From NCBI GenBank assembly GCA_947441205.1, contig CANETM010000020.1, positions 1 through 12,527 of the forward strand: a stretch of 12,527 nt of DNA, read 5' to 3'. A program made the position numbers and the translations under genes. Shown here in pieces: positions 1-6,113 of this stretch (position 1 is its first letter; the number at the start of each line of letters is the position of its first letter). Below the pieces are notes generated by a model. The model searched no databases, had not been told where the DNA came from, and worked only from the letters and a program-made list of their open reading frames with translations. This DNA comes from Bacteroidota bacterium (lineage in GTDB: Bacteria > Bacteroidota > Bacteroidia > Chitinophagales > Chitinophagaceae).

Positions 1-906
1 GCCCTTATCCTCTCTGATATTACTCATTAAACGAGAACCAAAAAATCCACCAAATATATTATTCAAAACCTGCACTCCTGCAAAATCAGGATGGTGTCGA
101 TTGGGGAAATGTCGAGCAATTCGAATTGCTCCTTGCACTGAACTTGGATCATTTACGACACTGTATTTTTTATCAGAAGCAGCAACAATAGGATGAACTG
201 GTTTTTCAATAGCGTGTTTGTTTAAAGGCAAAGTTCCAATGTATTGATTTAAGATGGATTCAATATTGGATGGGAACTTACCAGCCATAAACACAGTACA
301 TTCACCTTCCTTGTAATACTTATTATAAAAGGATGTTAAGTCATCGCGCGTTAACTGATTATACGCCGCTTCACTTGAATATTTACCATAAGGATGATCA
401 ATGCCGAATAAATATTCATCAATAAACCTGTTTGCAATAAAATCACCTTTTTTTAAATTAAGGGTTAATTGTTGAATTTGATTTTGTTGATAAATAGCAA
501 TTTCATTTTCAGGGAAAACAGCATCTGCTAAAATTTCATTGATTACCGGAATTACTTTTGTAAAATGTTTGGTTAAACTATGCAAACTAATGGTAGCTGT
601 TTCATTAAAACATGACCTATTTAAAAAAGCACCATAAAATTCAAAGGCATCATTCACTTCAAAAGCTGTCTTACTACTAGTACCATTTTTTAATAAGTAA
701 TTAGTGGCAGGCGCAACCCAGTTTTTAGTTTCGTAACTATTACCTGCTGAAAATACAAGATCCAATAACATTACTTCCTGCGATCCTCCTTCAAAAGCAT
801 AAACTTTTACGCCATTATCTAAAGTATATAATTGGTAAGGTTTTATTTGTATATCAAAGTCCACGGCGTCTTTAATGAGTGGAGCATTGGTTCGATCTAA
901 TATCAT
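1..906 (-). CDS. M16 family peptidase-like protein, non-catalytic partner subunit (C-terminus cut by window edge)
   Basis: The frame is open from an ATG at 906 to the left edge, giving 302 residues with the C-terminus missing. The fold is recognisable as M16 (insulinase/pitrilysin): an N-terminal strand segment around YTLDNGVKVYAFEGG (27-41), then the segment where the zinc motif HxxEH belongs (about 67-71). Here that segment reads ATNYL, so zinc ligands are absent. The end of the visible part, GGFFGSRLMSNIREDKG, matches the M16 C-terminal domain signature that normally continues into GY.Y (the R/Y motif of inactive partner subunits). In two-gene bacterial M16 systems one subunit carries zinc and the other carries R/Y and helps hold the substrate; this looks like the latter. 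It lies 44 bases downstream of the catalytic gene on the same strand, so cotranscription is likely. No signal peptide is visible, suggesting a cytoplasmic location. Substrate is unknown. Confidence 0.88.
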   Translation of the reverse strand, partial: MILDRTNAPLIKDAVDFDIQIKPYQLYTLDNGVKVYAFEGGSQEVMLLDLVFSAGNSYETKNWVAPATNYLLKNGTSSKTAFEVNDAFEFYGAFLNRSCFNETATISLHSLTKHFTKVIPVINEILADAVFPENEIAIYQQNQIQQLTLNLKKGDFIANRFIDEYLFGIDHPYGKYSSEAAYNQLTRDDLTSFYNKYYKEGECTVFMAGKFPSNIESILNQYIGTLPLNKHAIEKPVHPIVAASDKKYSVVNDPSSVQGAIRIARHFPNRHHPDFAGVQVLNNIFGGFFGSRLMSNIREDKG

Positions 907-950
907 ATATTTTTATTGAGGTCTTGTTGTAAATGGTTGTGGTAAAATTA

Positions 951-2195
951 TTATGCCATGTTTTTGCTATAATAATATAATGTGTTTCGATTGTTATCCT
1001 CAAATATGGTTTTAGCAGTTGCTTGAATTTTTAATGGTGTAACCGCTTGATACTTTTCAAGTTCTTCATTCATTAAAGCAGCATCTCCAATCAGTTCATA
1101 AAAGGCAAGACTTTGCGCACGATTCATAATACTCATATCTTCAAAGCAAATCATGCTCTCGGTTTTATTAATCACTTTTTGCAATTCTTTTTCATCCAGT
1201 ATTTCATTTTTCATTTTTTCCACTTCTTCCAAAACCGCTTTCTCAGCAACCGACATGCTAATACCTTTAACCAACTTACCCGTTATCACAAACAATCCTG
1301 GATCAATAGTTCCAAAGTGAAAACAGGATATGGAGGAGAATAATTGTCTCACTTTAATGAGTTGTTCATATAAACGTGATGAAGCGCCACCACCTAAAAC
1401 TTCAGTTAATAAATCGGCAGCATGATAATTTTCGTCAAAACGTCCACCCATATGCCATGTCATCATTAACATATCCATGGGCACGTCGGCGCGAACATCT
1501 AAACTTTTATTTTTTTCTTGCTTCGGTTCGGCAGGCAAATTTCTTTGATACGGTTTGCCAGCAGGAATAGGACCAAACCATTTTTCTGCTAACAATTTCA
1601 CCTCATCAGTTTTCACATTTCCTGTTACTACTAATATGGCATTATTAGGTCGATAAAATTGAAAGAAAAAGTCTTTTACATCTTCCATTGTAGCTTGCTC
1701 TACATGTGCTAAGGAAGCACCAATGGTCATCCAACGATAAGGATGTTTGGTATAAGCCAGCGTTCGCATTTTATGCCAAGCATCTCCATATGGTTTGTTG
1801 ATATAGTGTTCTTTAAATTCTTCACAAACCACTTTACGTTGTACCTCTAAACTTTTTGGACTAAAGGCCAATGACAGCATTCTATCACTTTCCAACCAAA
1901 AGGCAGTTTCAATATTTTCAGCAGGTAACTGGCAATAATAATTGGTTAGATCGTTGGTTGTATATGCGTTATTTTCTCCACCGGCTCTTTGTAATGGTTC
2001 ATCATATTCAGGAATATTAACACTCCCTCCAAACATTAAATGTTCAAACAAGTGAGCAAAGCCCGTTTTATCAGGATGTTCATCCTTTGCACCTACATTG
2101 TATAAAATATTCACTACTGCCATAGGTGTAGTTAAGTCTTGATGAACTAACACCTTTAGGCCATTTTCTAATTGGAAGCGGTCAAATTGTATCAT
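951..2195 (-). CDS. M16 family zinc metallopeptidase, catalytic subunit
   Basis: This 414-residue protein has the inverted zinc motif HLFEH at 48-52 (His48, Glu51, His52) in the context GFAHLFEHLMFGG. The third zinc ligand is expected in the VVCEEFKEH stretch (Glu125 or Glu126), at the usual M16 spacing of about 75 residues. The N-terminus MIQFDRFQLENGLKVLVHQD and the following YNVGAKDEHPDKTG segment are typical of processing-protease-like M16 subunits. The C-terminal M16 domain includes LGGGASSRLYEQLIKVRQL. Length is normal for a single-chain half-M16 subunit, which needs a partner to form the closed chamber; the zinc-less gene immediately downstream is the obvious one. There is no signal peptide. 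The start at 2195 fits the family N-terminus, and no in-frame ATG lies close upstream. Substrate cannot be told from sequence; family members degrade small peptides or transit-type sequences. Confidence 0.93.
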   Translation of the reverse strand: MIQFDRFQLENGLKVLVHQDLTTPMAVVNILYNVGAKDEHPDKTGFAHLFEHLMFGGSVNIPEYDEPLQRAGGENNAYTTNDLTNYYCQLPAENIETAFWLESDRMLSLAFSPKSLEVQRKVVCEEFKEHYINKPYGDAWHKMRTLAYTKHPYRWMTIGASLAHVEQATMEDVKDFFFQFYRPNNAILVVTGNVKTDEVKLLAEKWFGPIPAGKPYQRNLPAEPKQEKNKSLDVRADVPMDMLMMTWHMGGRFDENYHAADLLTEVLGGGASSRLYEQLIKVRQLFSSISCFHFGTIDPGLFVITGKLVKGISMSVAEKAVLEEVEKMKNEILDEKELQKVINKTESMICFEDMSIMNRAQSLAFYELIGDAALMNEELEKYQAVTPLKIQATAKTIFEDNNRNTLYYYSKNMA

Positions 2196-2217
2196 AAGGA
2201 CATCAAAATTACTCCTT
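2192..2217 (-). promoter_or_regulatory. Shine-Dalgarno-like site and three-codon upstream ORF overlapping the M16 start
   Basis: On the minus strand an AAGGAG (2217-2212) stands 8 bases before an ATG at 2203. That ATG opens a tiny frame, ATG-TCC-TTA-TGA, whose stop overlaps the peptidase start as ATGA (2195-2192). The site is 16 bases from the peptidase ATG, too far to serve it directly. The same stretch contains TAATTTTG (2211-2204), matching the Bacteroidota -7 consensus TAnnTTTG. If that box is the promoter, the AAGGAG would not be transcribed. The two readings therefore exclude each other; neither is proven. Confidence 0.35.
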
Positions 2218-2282
2218 TTTACATAAGCGCCTACCGAAATTATATAAAATAAACTAGGCTATGTAGCGAACTCTTTAAGCCT

Positions 2283-2290
2283 TAACTTTG
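2283..2290 (+). promoter_or_regulatory. Candidate -7 promoter element for mqnC
   Basis: TAACTTTG matches the Bacteroidota housekeeping -7 consensus TAnnTTTG. It ends 13 bases before the mqnC ATG, so the leader would be only a few bases long. No clear TTG -33 element is present about 20 bases upstream. It lies in the 108-base gap between the divergent M16 gene and mqnC. Confidence 0.45.
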
Positions 2291-2303
2291 TTACTCTTAA
2301 AAG

Positions 2304-3434
2304 ATGTTTATGCAATTAGAAGAATTATATAAGAAAGCCCTGAATTTTGAGTATTTGACCAAGGAAGAAGGCATGTTTTTGTTTGAAAATGCCCCATTAA
2401 ATGAAATTAGTTTCATTGCCAATGAATTAAGAAAAAAGCAAGTCCCTCACGGTAAAGTAACTTGGCAAATTGACCGTAATGTAAATACCACAAATGTTTG
2501 TATAGCCAACTGTAAATTTTGTAATTTTTACCGAATTCCGGGGCACGCTGAAGCCTATATCACCGATATGGACACTTACCGTGTAAAAATTAAAGAAACC
2601 TTGGAATGGGGTGGCGATCAATTATTATTACAAGGTGGGCATCACCCTGAATTAGGATTGAAGTTTTATACCGACATATTTAGTCAAATTAAAAGTGAAT
2701 TCCCAACCATTAAGCTGCATACATTAGGCCCCCCTGAAATTGCACATATTGCTAAGTTGGAAAATATGTCACATACTGACGTACTAATCGCTTTGAAAGA
2801 AGCTGGCATGGATTCCTTACCAGGTGCAGGTGCTGAAATTTTAGTAGACCGAGTTAGAAAATTGGTGTCAAATGGTAAATGTGGTGCTGATGAATGGTTG
2901 GATGTAATGGCAGCAGCACATCAGTTAAATATTACTTCAAGTGCAACCATGATGTTTGGTCACGTTGAAACTTTGGAAGAAAGATTTATTCACTTGGTTC
3001 GAATTCGCGAAACACAGGATAAAAAACCAAAGGATGCAAATGGATTTTTGGCCTTTATTCCATGGACCTTCCAAGACGTGGATACACTTTTAACTAAAAT
3101 TAGAGGGGTACAAAATTTAACAACTACCGAAGAGTATATTAGAATGATTGCCATTAGTCGTATCATGCTTCCTAATATTAAAAATATTCAAGCAAGTTGG
3201 TTAACTATGGGTAAAGCTACTGCGCAGGTTTGTTTAGAATCAGGTGCCAATGATTTTGGAAGTATTATGTTAGAAGAAAATGTGGTTAGTGCCGCTGGCG
3301 CACCTCACCGTTTTACCTATAAAACCATCCAAGAAGCCATCAAAGAAGCAGGATTTGAGCCTCAATTACGTAATCAAAAATACGAATGGCGCGAACTTCC
3401 AGCTGATATTCAGGAGCAGGTAGTAAATTATTAA
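2304..3434 (+). CDS. mqnC: Cyclic dehypoxanthine futalosine synthase (radical SAM, menaquinone synthesis)
   Basis: A 376-residue radical SAM enzyme with the CxxxCxxC cluster motif at Cys66, Cys70 and Cys73 in NVCIANCKFCNFYR. MqnC uses a 5'-deoxyadenosyl radical to cyclise dehypoxanthine futalosine in the futalosine pathway to menaquinone, in the cytoplasm. Several segments point to MqnC rather than the related aminofutalosine synthase MqnE: LLLQGGHHPELGL (107-119), DSLPGAGAEILVDRVR (170-185), TMMFGHVET (215-223), AFIPWTFQ (250-257), and NIQASWLTMG followed by ANDFGSIMLEENVVSAAGA. Length is normal. The ATG at 2304 is used; an in-frame ATG two codons later (2310) is an equally possible start. 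It stands alone here: no other mqn gene is in the window. Its presence suggests the host makes menaquinone by the futalosine route rather than the classical Men route. Confidence 0.93.
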   Translation: MFMQLEELYKKALNFEYLTKEEGMFLFENAPLNEISFIANELRKKQVPHGKVTWQIDRNVNTTNVCIANCKFCNFYRIPGHAEAYITDMDTYRVKIKETLEWGGDQLLLQGGHHPELGLKFYTDIFSQIKSEFPTIKLHTLGPPEIAHIAKLENMSHTDVLIALKEAGMDSLPGAGAEILVDRVRKLVSNGKCGADEWLDVMAAAHQLNITSSATMMFGHVETLEERFIHLVRIRETQDKKPKDANGFLAFIPWTFQDVDTLLTKIRGVQNLTTTEEYIRMIAISRIMLPNIKNIQASWLTMGKATAQVCLESGANDFGSIMLEENVVSAAGAPHRFTYKTIQEAIKEAGFEPQLRNQKYEWRELPADIQEQVVNY

Positions 3435-3440
3435 ACAACC

Positions 3441-3469
3441 TGTAACTTTTAAGTACCAACTTCGTTATA
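3441..3469 (+). promoter_or_regulatory. Candidate ECF-type (self-activated) promoter of the sigma factor operon
   Basis: TGTAAC at 3441-3446 and CGTTA at 3463-3467 are separated by exactly 16 bases and lie about 30 bases before the sigma-factor ATG. This matches the general architecture of ECF promoters: an AAC-containing -35 and a CGT-containing -10 with 16-17 bases between. Many ECF genes are transcribed from a promoter recognised by their own product, so autoregulation is a reasonable inference. No TAnnTTTG box with a -33 TTG is evident in this gap. Confidence 0.5.
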
Positions 3470-3483
3470 CCTATACTTAAAAG
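3446..3483. repeat. Perfect 10-bp inverted repeat in the mqnC-sigma gap
   Basis: CTTTTAAGTA at 3446-3455 is the exact reverse complement of TACTTAAAAG at 3474-3483, with an 18-base spacer. The left arm begins at the last base of the candidate -35 element. The candidate -10 lies inside the spacer and the right arm falls at the expected transcription start. The arms are followed by an A-tract, not a T-tract, so it does not look like a terminator for mqnC. An operator or an mRNA leader structure is possible. Confidence 0.5.
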
Positions 3484-3495
3484 CTAAAAAAAGGG

Positions 3496-3987
3496 ATGAC
3501 CGTTCAAGATTATAATAATTGTGTTGATCAATACTCCGATAGGGTGTATCGTTTTATTGTCAAAAATATTGGCCATGAAGCTGATGCTCAGGATATTGTA
3601 CAAACAGCATTTGAGAAGTTATGGGTTAATCGCGAAAAAGTCGAAAGTTTAAAAGCAAAGTCTTACCTATTTACCATTGCGTATCATTTAATGATTGATC
3701 AAATTCGCAAGGATAAAAAAGAGTCCTTTACTGATAATTTCGACGAAGTAAAGGGGCAAACACATCCCAACACGAATTCCGAATTAAAGCAAATTTTATT
3801 GCGCGCTATTAACGAATTAAATCCGACACAAAAAAGTTTGGTGTTACTTAAGGATTATGAAGGTTATAGCTATCAGGAAATTGGGGATATCATGAATTTA
3901 TCTGAGAGTCAAGTTAAAGTTTACTTGCATCGTGCTAGACAAATATTAAAGGGCAAATTAGTTCATCTTGAAAAAATGAGCGCCTAA
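3496..3987 (+). CDS. ECF-family RNA polymerase sigma factor
   Basis: A 163-residue sigma-70 family protein of ECF size with only regions 2 and 4. Region 2 spans about 10-75, with DAQDIVQTAFEKLW (30-43) as the core-binding helix and SYLFTIAYHLMIDQIRK (56-72) as the -10 recognition part. Region 4 spans about 98-153, with the helix-turn-helix in YSYQEIGDIMNLSESQVKVYLHRARQ. It would direct RNA polymerase to a small set of promoters. The stop codon overlaps the next start as TAATG, so sigma and the following membrane protein are probably translationally coupled in fixed ratio, typical of sigma/anti-sigma pairs. The start at 3496 directly follows an A-rich tract ending in GGG and fits the normal ECF N-terminus. 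The ECF subgroup and the signal are unknown. Confidence 0.92.
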   Translation: MTVQDYNNCVDQYSDRVYRFIVKNIGHEADAQDIVQTAFEKLWVNREKVESLKAKSYLFTIAYHLMIDQIRKDKKESFTDNFDEVKGQTHPNTNSELKQILLRAINELNPTQKSLVLLKDYEGYSYQEIGDIMNLSESQVKVYLHRARQILKGKLVHLEKMSA

Positions 3988-4928
3988 TGAAAATTAATTT
4001 CCAAAATATTGACACTTATTTGATGTCCTATATTGACAATGAACTTTCATTAACCGACAGAAAGGAAGTTGAATTGTTTGTTAAAGCTCATCCTGTATAT
4101 GCAAAAGAACTTGCATTATTGAAGCAAACAGTATTAGAAGCCGACGAAGTTGTATATGAAGACAAACACTTACTATATCGTTATAGCGAAATGGAAGCTT
4201 CACTCCCATCGGCATTTAAAAAACAATTATACCGTCAAGAAGCAAAAGTGGTAGAAGGATTTTTTACTAGGACAAAAATAATTAGTATCAGCTCCATTGC
4301 TGCTTTACTTTTATTATTAATAGGATATCGTTTTTATACTTCGAATAATGATTTAAATAATGCATCATTTAGCCAAAACGAAAAAGTGAATACTCAAAAA
4401 GGCGGTGAAGCAGTTATTGCTAATACGGAGAAAGCAATAGAAATGAATAATTCGGCGAAGGATAAAAGTAAATCATCACTTGCTGCCGATAACAAAATGT
4501 TTGGAAATGAAAATTTATTGCTTGAAAAAGTAACAAATTTTAAAATAGTAAATAAAAAACAGATAGTTAGTGATAAGCAAAGTGACATGGAAGTGTCCAA
4601 TTTGATAGCGTTTAATTCAAATGAGCAAAATGCTACAGCTGGTAAAATTTCCGAAACCACCATAATACCAAATCCCATTACTACTGAATTAACCAACAAA
4701 ACAATCGCTGAATTTGAGCCCACAAATATTAATGAAAATACAAAGCAGGCATTAGCGAATACGAGCACCTCAATAGAAGAAAAAGAAAGTTATGAAAACA
4801 TAGATACCGATGAACGCGACAGATCGGTCTATATAGCAAATCTGGAAATCGATGGCGATAAAATAAGAGGGTTCTCCAGACGCATCAATGCGCTATTTAA
4901 AAGAAATAAAAACGAAAAGCAAAAATAA
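3987..4928 (+). CDS. Putative anti-sigma factor, single-pass membrane protein with long low-complexity tail
   Basis: I do not recognise a named family; the role comes mainly from position and topology. This 313-residue protein has a soluble N-terminus (1-95) with IDTYLMSYIDNELSLTDRKEVELFVKAHP. Such short acidic helical segments are common at the start of Bacteroidota anti-sigma-like proteins. A single membrane segment follows at about 98-117 (ISISSIAALLLLLIGYRFY). Residues 118-270 are rich in Asn, Lys, Glu, Ser and Thr and look disordered. The C-terminus (about 274-313) looks structured again: SVYIANLEIDGDKIRGFSRR, then a basic LFKRNKNEKQK tail. No HxxxCxxC zinc motif is visible, so it is not a classical zinc-finger anti-sigma factor. 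It starts at 3987 within the sigma stop (TAATG) and ends 5 bases before the barrel gene. The likely role is to hold the sigma factor at the inner membrane until an envelope signal arrives. Confidence 0.72.
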   Translation: MKINFQNIDTYLMSYIDNELSLTDRKEVELFVKAHPVYAKELALLKQTVLEADEVVYEDKHLLYRYSEMEASLPSAFKKQLYRQEAKVVEGFFTRTKIISISSIAALLLLLIGYRFYTSNNDLNNASFSQNEKVNTQKGGEAVIANTEKAIEMNNSAKDKSKSSLAADNKMFGNENLLLEKVTNFKIVNKKQIVSDKQSDMEVSNLIAFNSNEQNATAGKISETTIIPNPITTELTNKTIAEFEPTNINENTKQALANTSTSIEEKESYENIDTDERDRSVYIANLEIDGDKIRGFSRRINALFKRNKNEKQK

Positions 4929-4933
4929 CAATC

Positions 4934-5977
4934 ATGAAAATACATTTATTAGCAGCATTTACCTTTATAACTATAGGGTCAATAGCACAAACAGATTCCG
5001 TAATTATTAAAAAGCAAGATACCATCAAAATAGGCAATATGTTGATTGTTGGAGGAAATGCTGATTCAAAAAATAACAAAGACAACAATGTAAATATTAT
5101 CATTGATGCAAAAGGTAAACCTACACAAAAAAATGGGGTAACTATTTATGGCATGAATGACACACTTGTTGCTGTTACGGATGATACTGTGAAAGTTGGG
5201 AGATTGAAAATTATCAATAAAAGTGAAGGAAAAACAAGTTTTGGTCAAAGTAATTGGGAATCCTTACTAGATGGTGATTTCAAGAAAACAAAAATTAGCA
5301 TTGAGCGTGGGCCAAAAAAATTAAAAAACATAACTACCAATTGGTGGATTTTTGATTTAGGTTTTGCGAATTTTATTGACCGCTCTCATAATATGGATAA
5401 TTCAACTATGGTGGGTAGTAGTTCAAGTGCTAGCATGGTATCAAGCAAAGACTTTAAATTAAACAATGTTAAGTCAAGTAATGTGAACATTTGGATAGTA
5501 CAACAAAAGGCTAGCCTTTATAAAAATTATTGGAATTTAAAATATGGTATTGGTATTGAAATGTATAATTTCAGATTTCAAAGACCCATAAGTTTTAGCA
5601 ACACTCCTGGTAACAATATTTATTTTGACGATGTTAATTTTACCAAGAACAAGCTTTTTGTTGAATACTTAACAGTGCCTGTACAATTAAATTACCATTC
5701 AAATCCTCAAAACAGAAAAAGCTTTTACGCAAGTATTGGCATGAGTGCTGGCTATTTAATCCAGTCTCACACTAAACAAATAAGTGAGGAAAGAGGTAAA
5801 CGTAAAGTAAATGGAAATTTTAATTTAAATAATTTCAAGATGGCAACAATAGGTGAATTGGGTGTAGGTTCTTTACGATTATATGGCTCCTATAATTTGA
5901 CTAATATGTTTGATGAAAATTTAAACCATTTTGATCTGACTCCATTTGCAATTGGAGTTAGGTTCAGCAAGTTTTAA
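4934..5977 (+). CDS. Secreted outer-membrane beta-barrel protein in the sigma/anti-sigma operon
   Basis: This 347-residue protein has a signal peptide, MKIHLLAAFTFITIGSIAQ, with cleavage likely around residues 18-19. The mature N-terminus (20-100) holds two copies of one motif, DTIKIGNMLIV (29-39) and DTVKVGRLKII (84-94), separated by a polar Asn/Lys stretch. From about 137 on, alternating aromatic and polar residues recur: WWIFDLGFANF, YWNLKYGIGIEMYNF, KLFVEYLTVPVQLNY, SFYASIGMSAGYLI, SLRLYGSYNLTNMF. This suggests a small membrane beta-barrel. The chain ends FAIGVRFSKF with a terminal Phe, as in many outer-membrane proteins. It resembles the porin-like or outer-membrane-beta-barrel families common in Bacteroidota. 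It is third in the operon, 5 bases after the anti-sigma gene, so it could be the regulated output or part of the signal relay. Ligand and function are unknown. Confidence 0.78.
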   Translation: MKIHLLAAFTFITIGSIAQTDSVIIKKQDTIKIGNMLIVGGNADSKNNKDNNVNIIIDAKGKPTQKNGVTIYGMNDTLVAVTDDTVKVGRLKIINKSEGKTSFGQSNWESLLDGDFKKTKISIERGPKKLKNITTNWWIFDLGFANFIDRSHNMDNSTMVGSSSSASMVSSKDFKLNNVKSSNVNIWIVQQKASLYKNYWNLKYGIGIEMYNFRFQRPISFSNTPGNNIYFDDVNFTKNKLFVEYLTVPVQLNYHSNPQNRKSFYASIGMSAGYLIQSHTKQISEERGKRKVNGNFNLNNFKMATIGELGVGSLRLYGSYNLTNMFDENLNHFDLTPFAIGVRFSKF

Positions 5978-6017
5978 AATTATTATTCAACTGATTGCTT
6001 AAATATCAGTTTACTTT

Positions 6018-6103
6018 TGAGTGTTAAAATATTTAGTTTGAGACGAGCTTTCGAGCATTGCGCAGGGTGAGTCGAAAACTAAATATTTTAACACTTATTT
6101 TTT
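6018..6103 (+). terminator. Long hairpin terminator between the convergent barrel gene and serS
   Basis: The arms 6020-6039 and 6076-6095 are perfect 20-base reverse complements (AT-rich, AGTGTTAAAAT...). A G-U and a T-A pair (6018-6019 with 6096-6097) extend the outer end. On the plus strand the stem is followed by six Ts (6098-6103), as expected for intrinsic termination of the sigma operon. On the minus strand the T-tract is missing, so serS termination there is less clear. The 36-base loop (6040-6075) is G+C-rich, unlike its surroundings, and can fold further. It is probably a member of a dispersed intergenic repeat family, but only one copy is in this window. Confidence 0.75.
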
Positions 6104-6113
6104 ATACTAATAG

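Noticed and set aside
114..131. Perfect 18-base palindrome GAGCAATTCGAATTGCTC inside the M16 partner gene
   Set aside because: It encodes AIRIAR in a conserved stretch of the protein. The repeated Ala/Ile/Arg codons explain the symmetry, and it is far from any gene start.
4394..4768. 124-residue open frame on the minus strand inside the anti-sigma gene
   Set aside because: It is the antisense shadow of a low-complexity coding region. The hydrophobic look comes from the complement of Asn/Lys/Glu codons, and there is no promoter or ribosome site.
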